Shown piece by piece: positions 31,224-41,259 of a stretch of 64,000 nt of DNA (positions within the stretch are counted from its first letter, which is position 1; each line of letters opens with the position of its first letter). The notes beneath the pieces were generated by a model. The model did no database searches, was not told the DNA's origin, and worked only from the letters and a program-made list of their open reading frames with translations. The DNA comes from Guadua angustifolia (lineage: Eukaryota > Streptophyta > Magnoliopsida > Poales > Poaceae): NCBI GenBank assembly GCA_036346375.1, contig CM070520.1, positions 50,610,198 through 50,674,197 on the forward strand, given 5' to 3'. The translations under genes were made by a program, and so were the position numbers.

Positions 31224-32085
31224 GTAAGTCATTATTGGAAAAGTAAATTTCATTAAGGCAGTAGTGTAGTAGTTATATGCAACATTAGTTGACCTAATAT
31301 TGAATCTTCTGTATAAATGCTAGTCAAGCTTATGACATATGATGTCTCATTGCTGGTCATGTAGCACACAAGAATTGTCTCATGTTAACCAACATTTTAG
31401 TTATGGTCAATGAGTTGAATCTTAATTTCCTGAGCATCTTTAGTTGCTTTAATTTGCTGACTCCTTTTCCTATCATTTGGTACAAACATTAAGATAATGA
31501 ATTGATTCTTCTTTTTTGTTCTTCCTGATGGTTTACATCGAAGCATCACATCTTCATGTTAAAGATCTAAAAATTGTTCTTGATCTACAAATGGTTGATG
31601 TGCTTGCACTAAATTTGGAAGTGTTTTCTTTGCAGGCAGAGTTGGAAGGACCTAGGAAGTTAGTGTTACCATCATGCCAATTTATATAGATGCTTTTGTT
31701 CAAAACTACTAGCTAGTCGTATGAATACAAAGTGATCATTTTGTATACTGAACACCTCATGTGGGTGGAAGATAGTTCACCCTAGCTTTGAAGATCTAGC
31801 AGGGTTCTCTTTTGTAAATGATAGATGGTAAACTGTACGAACCATGACACTTTTGGATAAATTTGTATATTAATCTATTTGAATGAATTTGAACTGTGTT
31901 GAATGGATGTATTACTTGATGGACAAAATTTGTGTGTTTTAGTTGAATGAAGTTGAATCATGTTGAACGGATGCATTAATTCAATCATTTTCTACTGTAA
32001 TGTGGTGTACATATAAATTAATTATTAGATAGATCTATAATATCCTATATAATAATGTTTACAATAATGTAATGCAGCTTACCCT
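31224..32085. other. Gene-free right part of the 4.8-kb CACTA
   Basis: No open frame of note. A repeated phrase GTTGAATCATGTTGAACGGATG / GAACTGTGTTGAATGGATGT lies at 31890-31975. The sequence then enters the right subterminal array. Confidence 0.4.
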
Positions 32086-32343
32086 CAGACTATCTGTCGG
32101 TATTTCTCTTTTCTGTCGGCAAAAGTCTATCTGTCGGAAAAGGTATGTCTGTTGGCAAAAGTCTTATAACATGGTCAGATAATCTGTCGGCAAAAATATA
32201 TCTGTCGGTAAATGTTTTTCCCGACAGGACTTCTTCCGACTGTTGTTTTCTGTCGGAAAAACTTTTGCCGACAGATAATGCGTCGCACTACGTGACCTTT
32301 GCCGACAGATAGACTGTTGATGAAATTGTGTTATGGTGTAGTG

Positions 32344-32845
32344 TAACTAGGAGAATTACAATTACAAAATGCTACTTTATTTAAAAAAACATAAACATTA
32401 TCATACAGTAGTGTACACACACTTTTTTGGTGGCTATACTACACCTGCATTTTTACCATACTCCAAATGCCATGTAGTGGTTTACCATGGCACACTCATC
32501 TAGCACCCATCAAGGGGAGGAGGGCGCCCCTCTTTATAAGATTATATAACTATTGGATTAGCGCCAAGTGGCAACCATCCAAAGCCATAACTACAAATAT
32601 CCCCTCTCTAGAATTCTCTTCTCAAAATATCTAAGTCTACATTCTTGTTTACTAAAACCTAGTTTATAGATATTTCTCTATTTTACCATGAAGCATGGTA
32701 AAGTAATTTATTGTAGAAACTTTCTAAAATAATATCCAGCTCAAGCATCAAGTATGCATTGTATACTTCTCAACACCACCTGTGCATGCGGGACGTATAG
32801 CAGCCGAGGGTTCCATGATTGGAACAAGAATCAGGGCTAAGAATC
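32344..32845. repeat. Duplicated segment, copy B, right part
   Basis: TAACTAGGAGAATTACAATT to AGAATCAGGGCTAAGAA matches 13083-13579 of copy A throughout (for example GCACACTCATCTAGCACCCA at both). Directly after AAGAA the two copies diverge: A goes to the copia LTR flank, B jumps into copia pol. Confidence 0.92.
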
Positions 32846-33250
32846 TCTTCAAAATGCACAGGTGCAAACACCTCTTCAAAATCCACCTCCTGTTTTTGCA
32901 TGTATCCTTTTGCCACAAAACGAGCCTTGTGTTTAATCATTGTGCCATATGAGTCTTTCTTGATCTTATAGACCCACTTCAAACCAATGGGACGATGCCC
33001 GCTCGGCAAATCTGAAATTTGCCAAGTCCCATTGTCTTCTATTGATTTCATCTCCTCTGCCATTGCGCGGCGCCAGCACAGTTCCTCCTCGATCAGCTTC
33101 TGCGTAGCGCACTGGTTCTTCTGTTGCCGTGTAATACAACTCGCTGTGATCGAGTTCTATCTCAGGCACTTCATCATATAAGTCAGCAAGCATGCGATAC
33201 TTTCGTGGTGCGTCGTCAGATGCAGGCGTAAGAGCACTGGGTGGAGTTAC
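32846..33250 (-). pseudogene. Ty1-copia reverse transcriptase, N-terminal part (relic B)
   Basis: The minus-strand frame ending at 32770 reads MAEEMKSIEDNGTWQISDLP, GLKWVYKIKKDSYGTMIKHK and ARFVAKGYMQKQEVDFEEVF, the fingers region of copia reverse transcriptase, and breaks off after FAPV. The linker upstream (33193-32966, acidic, YDEVPEIELDHSELYY) matches the usual integrase-RT spacer. Relic B thus has the part of RT that relic A lacks, and lacks the palm with YVDD. Confidence 0.88.
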
Positions 33251-33332
33251 AAAACCCGTGCCTCCTGGTGCTAGTTATACACACGGTAGGCTTTAGAGCC
33301 GGGCTCGTAACCAATGAATACCATGCATGGGC

Positions 33333-33705
33333 TTAATTGCTTCTGTCATCGAATTTTTTAAGATCTGGCTTCACTTCTTTGACATATGCCACACAACCAA
33401 ATGTGCGGAAGTGATGCACATTTGGACGTCTCCTGTACCATGCTTCGAACGGTGTCTTCCCATCGATGCTTCGGGTTGGTGCACGGTTGAGTATATAAGC
33501 TGCCGTTGTCACCGCCTCACCCCAAAATTCACCGGGCATCCCTTTTGCCTTCATAAGGCTTCTCGCCATTGCGACCATAGTTTGATTTCGACGTTCTACA
33601 GCACTGCTTTGCTGAGAGGAGTAAGGCGCTGTAAGTTGTTGCTTGACGCCACGATCCGCACAATAATCGGCAAATTTAGTGGATGTGAATTCACCGTCAC
33701 AATCC
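33333..33705 (-). pseudogene. Ty1-copia integrase core, C-terminal half (relic B)
   Basis: Minus-strand frame reads VAMARSLMKAKGMPGEFWGE and RRRPNVHHFRTFGCVAYVKE, with the upstream part (33579-33705) showing CDGEFTSTKFADYC-like and APYSSQQSSAVERRNQT-like sequence. The second and third blocks of the catalytic core are present but with substitutions (QQNG to QQSS). The reading is cut on its upstream side by the insertion at 33709. Confidence 0.85.
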
Positions 33706-33708
33706 GTG

Positions 33709-34727
33709 TGGCGGATCTAGGATTTTAAGTTAGAGTATACCGAACTAATATTATAATATACAATTTGGTAAAATCCAATGAATAATTCGGTAAACAACTA
33801 CAAATGTTGTCGAGAAATTCGGTATACGAGTATAAAATAACTAGAAACATGATAATACAAGTATAAATTACAATATAAATGGTTCGAACATTCTAATTAT
33901 GAAATATGCATAAAAGAAACTTACGCACCTACAATAGTTCAAAGAATACAATATTGTTTCTTGTCCTTCTTGTCTGGCCTCTGCCTTCTAATAGCCATGA
34001 AACTCTTGATTATATCATTTTCATCAACTTGGAAGAAAATATCTCGCTCAATAAACGTTTCCGGAAAAGAAATGTAATATTTCTGGAAAAAAGATGAAGC
34101 AACAGCAACCTTCTTTGCTTCTCGTTTTGCAATGTTTCCGGAAAAGAGATGAAGCAGCAGCAGCCTTCTTTGCTGCATGTTTTTGGAAAAGAGATGCAAT
34201 GTTTCCATTCCTCTTTATAATTCAACAACTCTACAAACAAAAAAAAATAATGCATCAACAAAGCAACTCTCTAGTCTCTAGCAAAGTAGCAATTATATTT
34301 GTTTCTACTCTATAAATTAACTAGCAGTCTTTCACTCAAATCACATGTAGGATCGATATAATATAGCAATCAGAGGGGGGTGAATAATTGCGCGGAAGCT
34401 AAAACAAATTTTTATTGATTCTCAAATCACCCTTAAACCAATTATAAAAAACTGCTTCGGTTTCAGCAAAAACAGATTGACACATGTCAACTAAAATAGT
34501 AATTTCCAAAGATCCAACCGTCGGATTGATGTGAAATTTTAACTATAGAAACTAAATTCAATTTCTAAACTAACCCAATAAGAATCAGCTCAATCAGATC
34601 TATGGATCTAAAGTTATAAACTTCACAATCTGACTGTATAAGATAATGACGGCATTATGGACTGTATTGGGCCAAATCTACAGGGTATGCCATGGCCCAC
34701 CCGGCATACCCTGTAGATCCGCCCCTG
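33709..34727. mobile_element. 1.0-kb insertion with GGCGGATCTA ends in copia relic B
   Basis: Copy A runs without a break across this point (CCACAATCCGTGCAAAGATT at 15880), while copy B has about 1.02 kb between CAATCCGTG and GTGCGAAGAG. Left end TGGCGGATCTAGGATTTT and right end TAGATCCGCCCCTG are inverted. GTG is found on both sides. Inside are repeats of about 60 bp (AGATGAAGCAACAGCAACCT type, 34093-34200) and, near the right end, a hairpin CTACAGGGTATGCC...GGCATACCCTGTAG. Ends of this type recur in grass MITE-like elements, but I cannot assign the superfamily. Confidence 0.75.
34093..34205. repeat. Short tandem repeat (GGAAAAGAGATGAAGCAGCA type)
   Basis: Units AAAAAGATGAAGCAACAGCA, GAAAAGAGATGAAGCAGCAG and GAAAAGAGATGCAATGTTTC, each followed by CCTTCTTTGCT / TGTTTCC-like sequence, repeat with a period near 55 bp. 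Confidence 0.8.
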
Positions 34728-34820
34728 GTGCGAAGAGATCTCAACTTACACGCTGCTTCTACCTCGACGATCACCTTGAATCTCTTGATAGCTTCTGCTG
34801 CCTCATCCTTAGAGTCAATG

Positions 34821-35137
34821 TGTTAAGATTAAGGAAAGTGTTAGAGATAATCTTGGCATGCATTAGCTAAAGAGATGAGATTGAGTTTCAATTGTAGAAG
34901 GTTAAAACTCTAAAAGTTTGTATGAGTTTGTTAAGATTAAGAGTTCGGATTGTTGTCTAAGTTAGCATATAATCTCTAGTATAAATAGCAATGAAAAATC
35001 AGAAAAGTCTGAGCCGTTCATATCACATCGGCTTCCTTCGCTCCTGAGATTCCCCTGACATCAACGGGATAAAGAAAATCAGCAACAACCTCGTCGTCAG
35101 CTGTCTCCACTGCTATCGAAGCTGATTCCATCACGTA
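34821..35137. repeat. LTR-like block shared by both copia relics (copy B)
   Basis: TGTTAAGATTAAGGAAAGTG to GATTCCATCACGTAAAGAA; the homologue of 15979-16296, with TATAAATAG at 34980 in place of ACAAATAG. Its presence at the same place in both relics shows that it was already in their common ancestor. Confidence 0.75.
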
Positions 35138-35696
35138 AAGAACATCCTGCTCCTCCGAAGCTTTCCTGCCGTGACCCGCATCCTGCGGTACTGCAATATT
35201 TCGGACGTTGCCAACATCCGGCGCTACTGCAGCAATCTTCACATCTCGCCAGCAACTGCATCAGCGTCCAGCGAAGGATCGGATCTCCAGGCGCTGCATC
35301 GTCGATCGTCAGCCTCCTCTCCAGGAGCTTTTCCGAGCATTGCAAATTTGCGCCATGAGCAGGGTTGGTTATGTATCTTGCGCCTTGATAAGGTTGGCCT
35401 GCTCTTCTCGCTCTCGCCGAGGCCTACGACAGTCCCTGCAAAAGTGTCCGCGGATTCCGCAATTGAAACACTTGAGGTTTGATTTATCACGGCCAGCACT
35501 TTCTTTGCTGTTTCGGTTTCCAGCAGGTTGCTTGCCACGGCCGCGCCCTCTGCTAGCAGTTGCGTTGAGCTCTGACTGCCAGCCGAAGAAGACTCGTGCT
35601 CCTCTTGCTTCTTCCGAGCCAACCACTCCCCAGTGAGGAGCAACCGATCGCCTTTACTGCTGCTATCTGTGACTTCATAACGCTCCTCTACGATAT
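35138..35696 (-). pseudogene. Ty1-copia gag with zinc knuckle (relic B)
   Basis: On the minus strand, from about 35696, the sequence encodes a gag-like end (VTDSSSKGDRLLLTGEWLAR), then in a shifted frame GRGRGKQPAGNRNS and CFNCGIRGHFCRDCRRP, a CX2CX4HX4C zinc knuckle that binds the element's RNA in virus-like particles. Further on, GHGRKASEEQDVLYVMES and a Ser/Val-rich stretch lead toward the protease, which is cut off at the LTR-like block. At least one frame change separates the parts. Similarity to gag ends near 35696, so the 5' LTR is missing. Confidence 0.85.
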
Positions 35697-37155
35697 ATGG
35701 ATAGTTTTGTATAGTGCAATAGGGTTAGGTACAAACATATATCAGTACAAATTGAAAGAGCTCATGCCAACTGCCAAGTGCGATGCTAGGGCGAACAGAT
35801 TAAGTTTAGACCAAATGATTTGTTTCTCTTTCTGGATGTGGATTACAGTCTTTGAAGTCATTTTACTTCGATTCTCTGGGGCCTGATGTCCTATTTCGAA
35901 ACTTTAGTTAGTTTCGAGTAGCGGAAAGGATTGTTCCTTTTGATCCTTTGTCCTGTTGGTTGGTGTTGGCAATTCGTAAACCTGCTTCAGGTTCATTTAA
36001 TGGGATCTAGTTGATGTTTTATTTGTCATGTTATGGGACCAAACATTGCATAATTTTCTGTCTACTTAAGCTTGTCCTTGTGCTCAGCAAAACTTGGCAT
36101 GCACTAGATCTCTTTGTTTGCTTCAGCTGACTGGTCGCTCCTTTGTTGTTGGGCATCTCACCCAATGCCAAACGAGGGCGGCGTCGGCGAGTCTTCTGGG
36201 CAGCTAGCGGCGCCGGTGTGAGGGGTTGGAGAGCGCACGGCGGAGAAGGGCCTGGAGGGAAATTGCCGCGACGGCTCCCCGTCTCCATTGCGCATGCACT
36301 CTTGGGGAGAAGATGAGCCTACTTAACCTACCAGTCCGGCTTACGTGTGTCTGTGTCTAGTAGGAGCCATGGAGTTGAAGAAACCATTACTTTTCTAGTT
36401 CCATATGTATTTTATTTTTTTTTTGTAAATTTGGGTTCTTCTGAGCACAATTGCAAAATTAGCTCCATCGCCGACAGCGGAAGCGGCGCTCCCCTACCGC
36501 GGAAGAATATCGGAGCCCCGGGACCACGGTAGCTTATGCTCCTGCGCTTGCTCGCCTGCTCCCCGGATGCGACATAGGACATAGGATATATGTCGCCTGC
36601 CACGCCTTCTGCGGTGGGAGAGGGGGCCAAATCTGAAAATGCATTTGTTGGGTGCTAGATTTGCAGAAAACAAGATACAAAGGGCTAGAAAAGTGATGAC
36701 TCTAGAGTTGAATATGGGATGGGATGATCCTTTACCATGTGGTGCTATTATTTGGTTGAATATGGTTAGTTAAGCATCTAGAGGGAATATTCCTAAATTT
36801 GTACCCCACAATCTAAAATAGGATGATTTTATTCAAGCAACCAATCACATAAATAATTTTTTAAAACCAACCCATATATGTATCACTTAATAAAAGCAAC
36901 CAAACACTAGTGGTGAAATCAAGACGGATATTTATCCCGCTTGATTTGAAGCCGAATCCGGACAAAATCAGATTTGAGAAGAGATTTGACTATCCGACCA
37001 GATCCGAATAGTTGAATCTGGGTTTAGGATTGAATTCATAGCTAACAACATCTATCAAATCTGAGATAGGATCCTAATATCAAAATTTTTCTGAGCTGGA
37101 TAACTGGCAACTTTCTTGGCCCAACCCATTTTAAATTTCTAATCCAGCCGCGACA
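35697..37155. other. Intergenic stretch, no supported gene
   Basis: Only short frames. A GC-richer part (36130-36300 and 36460-36620) gives Pro/Arg-rich shadow peptides. An A/T-rich part from 36640 has no recognisable element ends. Possibly remnants of captured DNA. Confidence 0.4.
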
Positions 37156-37793
37156 CCACCCATTGACCATGCTAATCCCCATTTCAATCCCACTGACCAT
37201 TCTAATCCCCATTTCAATCATAGTAACACTAGTCACTGCCGTTGTCCCCTCTCCCGTCATCGTTGCCGTTGCCATCCCTTCGCCTCCTCCACGCCGCCGC
37301 CGCTATCTATGCCTGCTTCACCATGTCTGTCTTGCCCCAACTTCTAGCCTTGAAGCCCCCGAGGCACACCACAACCTTCCTCACTGTCCTCCTCTGCTAT
37401 GGCCGAGCCAAGGCTACCACGTGCCTCGATCCTCCTTGCCCTCTGCCACCATAGCCACCACGGCATCGCTCTCAGTCTCACCCTCCTCCGACAAATGTCC
37501 CACGAGCTCCACCTAGCCTCCCACCCCAACACTGTCCCCTACACCACTCTTGCAAATGCATTCTCCAGGCATATTGCAGGGTGGGCAATGGGAGGATTTT
37601 GGCAAGGTGTTTGAGGAAATGTCCAGGGAGGGGGATTGAGCCAGATGTGATGTATATTGGCGTAATCGACAGCCTATGTAGAGAGGGGAAGACAGGCAAG
37701 GTTGCAAAGGTGATGCACTCATGCACATGATGCTGGAGCAGGGGATTGGTGAAAGACCATGTGAGGGGTCTATCCAGGTTTGTGATGAGTTAT

Positions 37794-38509
37794 TGTTGAC
37801 ACCAAAAACGTGATGGAGGATTTTTGATCGCAACACACCGGATGAACACCGGGTTCAGTTTTGCGCGAGCGTGCCAGTCGATTTAACCTGAACAATCAAC
37901 AAGGGGAACGTGAATCGTTAAGGCCAGTACCAAAGTGCTGGTCGGCCTAGATCGATCGGCTACAAGCCGATGGAATGTAAGGGTAGCAACTAGCCGATGA
38001 AGGCTAGCTGGAAGGGTAAAAGGCAGATAAACTCTGAGAAGACGATGTGCAGCAAAACAGAGCAAATCAGACCTGAATAGGAGTCAACGAAGAACAATAA
38101 CCGGCGATGCGCAACTCGTATTATTCGACGAAAGACTGTACAAGACTTGAGTACAAGACTTGAAGAGGGATTGTTCTAATCTAAACCTAATGCAGAAGGT
38201 AAAAAGTAATGTGTAAATTTGTGGGTTGGCTCTGGGCATCTGTTCCTCTCGCCTCTGGACCTCTTATATAGCACTAAGTCCGAACGTGTCCTCCTCGGTT
38301 TCCTCAATCACCCATATCGGCCTCAATCTCTCCTTGCCATGTAAAGCCCGATCGTATCCTTCTCAATCTCCTATCTTGCCCGTATTGGACTCGATTTTCT
38401 TGGGATCAAGGCCTTCCAATCCAAAATCGCATCAGCTTGCTATAACCGATATATCCCTTACCAAAACCAATTTCTACAACATCAGACCTGCCAAATTTGG
38501 GTGCAAACA
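37794..38509. mobile_element. Solo LTR (gypsy type) with 5-bp TSD GTTAT
   Basis: Starts TGTTGACACCAAAAACGTG and ends AATTTGGGTGCAAACA; GTTAT occurs directly outside both ends (37789-37793, 38510-38514). A TATATAG box is at about 38262. TGTTGACACC...GCAAACA is a familiar border pair of grass gypsy LTRs. No internal sequence is present, so the element was reduced by recombination between its LTRs. It lies in the PPR pseudogene. Confidence 0.93.
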
Positions 38510-38514
38510 GTTAT

Positions 38515-39337
38515 TGACAGCGTTTGAGCATGTGGTACTCAGGTTTTAGTTTGTTTTGAATTCTATTTTGAATTTGAAGCAATTTGAGGTGCTGTCAAGT
38601 CAAGGGTGGTACTACCAGCCATGTAGGAGTGATAGTGTCGGCCAAACGGCGCTATCGGCCTGGATTAGTGGTAGTGCCGGCCCTGTAGAGCTACCGACCT
38701 TGGGATAGGTAGTGTTTCTCCAAAGAGGTGTTTTGCTCTAGGGTTGAGTGTGAGCAACACTACCGACCATGTGGGAGAGGTAGTAACAGGGGTGCGGTAC
38801 CACAAGTCTGCTGTGGCAGTAGTTATCTACTAGAGAGGGGTCACTTGGGGATTTTCAGAGGAGTGGTACTACAGGCCACAAAAAAGGTTGGCATAACCTC
38901 TGATAAATTCAAAAAAGGTTGGCATAACCTCTGATAAATTCAAAAAAAGGTCGGAACTTGACATCAATCCTTACAATTGAAGGTTGAAATAGGTTCTTGA
39001 CACCCATAGAAAGGTGCATATAAAGTTTTGCGAGTTTTCGATCAGTCGATCAAAAGATACACTGATTTTTATTTTTAAAGTCATGCTGATTCACTATTCA
39101 TATGCCTATCTGTACTGTTCATGGCACTACAACACTACAGTCACCCGGTAGTATTGGATTTATTGTTTATTTCGATACTACCGGCCATATACGAGCGATA
39201 GTGCTGTCCTAGAGTCAAGTTTCTTTGAAAATTTATTCTTATATGCATATTTGATCTAGTGAGGCTTAGGTTGGTTCTTTTAGTGGGGATTTTTTTGTGA
39301 TCATTCACCCCCTGTTGATCGCCATTTTCGGTCCTTC
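38515..39337. mobile_element. Second retroelement-like insertion in the PPR pseudogene
   Basis: Sequence of the type GTGGTACTACCAGCCATG, GGTAGTGCCGGCCCTGTAGAG and, near its right end, GTGATCATTCACCCCCTGTT, which recalls the 3' coding-LTR junction of grass LTR retrotransposons. It is not PPR and separates the two PPR parts. Boundaries are set only by where PPR similarity stops and restarts. A similar GTACTACTGCCATG-type region occurs at 45540-45890. Confidence 0.5.
38876..38947. repeat. Short tandem repeat, 35-bp unit, two copies
   Basis: AAAAAAGGTTGGCATAACCT followed by CTGATAAATTC is present twice in a row, then AAAAAAAGGTCGG starts a third, diverged unit. Confidence 0.93.
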
Positions 39338-39454
39338 AATTGGACGTACAATGTGTTGATCAGTGCCATGTGTAAGGAAGGGTCAGTGAGGGAGGCGATC
39401 AGTATGCGGAAGACAAGGTGGAGAAGGGAGTGGCACAGGATGTTGGTATTGTGA

Positions 39455-40360
39455 TCATATACTCATGTAGTTTGATTCAACATATATTACTACACATATA
39501 TACGCATTATACATTTATCTTTTATCTCTTTCTGACTCCAATCCATTACGTATCTATCACATGTCTATATTATTCTCTTTAAATGCGAAAAATATGTCCA
39601 GACTTTACACAATTTCAAATAGATTATCAAAATTTTAAAACAACAGCTGGACATGAAAAAGGTATTTTCTTTAAATGTCAAAAAAATCTAGAAAAACCAT
39701 AGTAAATACAGAGAAATAATTTGGCATCTCATTATTAATTTTATAGCAAGCTTGGGATGTTACTCATAGATTAGGGTTCAGGTCCATCGGACAGAATTTA
39801 GGAGGAGGCCCTACAGCTTGGAAAAGCCCAAACACAGTGCCACTGCCGGCGTGCCGTCGCAGCTCACATCACGTAGCAAGGAATTGAAAACACTCTTGCA
39901 AATACTCTGATATAATCTAGTTGTCTAATCTATGTTCCTTCTGTTTTTTATTTTTCAAATATAACAAGTAAAGTTAAATTCTTTTGAAAGTTTTTATGTA
40001 TGATCTTAGATTGCTAAAGATGGTACTATAAATTTTTCAGAGTATGATCAAGCTTGTATATTTTCATAAAAATCTGATAGTATTTCGGTTATTTTTATAA
40101 AATGCCCCAAAATTCGTTTTTTTAAATTCATGGAAGATGACATTCTTAAGAGGTATTGTCTCAAATTCGGTACAAAAACTTGAAATCCGGTCAAAATTTT
40201 TGAAATCACTGTAGTAATTTAATTTTTTTATTCCGCTAGAATTTATAATCTCATCCTTGACAGAAATTTTCAAAATTTTATCAGGATTTTAAACCATGGC
40301 CTGACAAGGTTTTTTCGCCAACCCTCTCAGCTCACCCATGCCGTTGCCATATGGTAACAT
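39455..40360. other. AT-rich gene-free stretch
   Basis: No gene seen. Short frames only; no terminal repeats recognised. Confidence 0.4.
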
Positions 40361-40363
40361 ACG

Positions 40364-41178
40364 TTATCGCAGACGCGTAATCACATAGAAAAATTGCATC
40401 CAAGAAACTCGCATACTTCTTTGTTCCATAAGAAAACCAACATGTTGATGCCTTAGAGGTAGTAAGTAGCACTTGGACAACATGCACTCAGAGAGACTCG
40501 TCATGGAGCCGCTCGTACCCCCGTTGCGGTCTGGACCGCCTGACGTCGCGGCAGAACCGGCCGAAGCAGCCACCAAGCCCCTTCCGCGCATGGCGTCGCG
40601 GCACCTACGCACCTCGTCGATCAGCCACTCCTTTGCAGTGGTGTCCTTGGCGAAGGCGGCCAGGGCGCGGTCGAGCACGGCGGACGCGCGGCCGTCGTGG
40701 CCAAGGCGCATCTCTGCCTTGGCGTACTTGGCGTACACCGCCGCGTCGAGAGGGCAGGCCGCCACGGCCGCCTCCGCGACGGCGCGCGCGCGCTCGGCGC
40801 CCCCGTGCTCGACCTCGAACGCGATGTAGCGGCACCAGAAGCCGGCGTCCTGGAGGCCTGAGCCGTCGGGGTCCGCCGCGCAACGGCGGCCCCATTCCTC
40901 GAAGAGCTCCCGGGCGGCGGCGACGTTGCCGTCGTGCTCCTCCTCCATGGCGATCCACCCCTGTAGATGGTGGGGTGGTTGGCGACTCCGCAGGCGAGGG
41001 CGCTGCGCAGGAGCAGGCGCGCCTCCTTCATGTCGCCGTCTGTTCTGTACATGTCGAGCGCTTGCTCGCAATACCGCAGGGCCCGGCCGTAGGCGGGGTT
41101 AGCAGAGTCAACCCGGTCGTAGACGCGCCACCGCCGCTGGGCCTCGCCGGCAGGCACACCCGCTTCGGTGATCCCCAT
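40364..41178 (-). pseudogene. HAT/TPR-repeat (crooked-neck-like) protein, frameshifted
   Basis: From a minus-strand ATG at 41178 (MGITEAGVPAGEAQRRWRVY) the frame gives ALRYCEQALDMYRTDG, ARLLLRSALACGVANHPTIY; near 40945 one base appears to be missing, and the protein continues in another frame as WIAMEEEHDGNVAAARELFE, FWCRYIAFEVEHGGAERARA, VYAKYAKAEMRLGHDGRAS, ending 40364. The W-x8-E and Y-x3-A-F-E pattern is that of half-a-TPR (HAT) repeats found in RNA-processing proteins (Crooked neck, HCF107 type). Sequence is very GC-rich (third-position G/C), unlike its flanks. It is either a recent pseudogene, or the second frame is a gene of its own starting at MEEEHDGNV. The 3' end beyond AMRGRGLVAAS looks like read-through. 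Confidence 0.65.
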
Positions 41179-41259
41179 GCGGATCGACCTGCCGGGCCGA
41201 CGAACGGAAGCAGAGAGGTTAAGGTAGGTACCCGGTCTGGAGAGGTGCATATATATAAA

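Larger units (their letters stand above)
27527..32343. mobile_element. Non-autonomous CACTA, 4.8 kb, TSD TAA, with captured kinase gene piece
   Basis: Left end CACTACACCATGACACAAAA at 27527 and right end TTGTGTTATGGTGTAGTG ending 32343 are inverted repeats. TAA flanks both (27524-27526, 32344-32346) and the uninterrupted site is seen in copy A near 13083. Subterminal arrays of CTATCTGTCGGCAAAAGT (27590-27760) and its inverse TTTTGCCGACAGATA (32090-32315) lie at both ends. No transposase gene is inside; instead there is a 5'-UTR-like GC-rich block (27770-28400), intron-like AT-rich DNA and exons of an eIF2-alpha-kinase-like gene. It thus looks like a gene-capturing CACTA that depends on another element's transposase. 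Confidence 0.95.
37160..39450 (+). pseudogene. Pentatricopeptide-repeat (PPR) pseudogene split by retroelements
   Basis: From about 37430 the sequence reads LLRQMSHELHLASHPNTVPY and TTLANAFSR, then FGKVFEEMSREG..EPDVMY, IGVIDSLCREGKTGKV and MMLEQGIG in slightly shifted frames: the helical pairs of P-class PPR motifs. The reading stops at 37793 where an LTR begins and resumes at 39344 with WTYNVLISAMCKEGSVREAI, again a PPR motif. PPR proteins bind organelle RNA; the N-terminal part (37160-37420) is Pro/Ile-rich and could derive from a targeting region. Frameshifts and two insertions make this a clear pseudogene, and only about five motifs remain. Confidence 0.8.
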
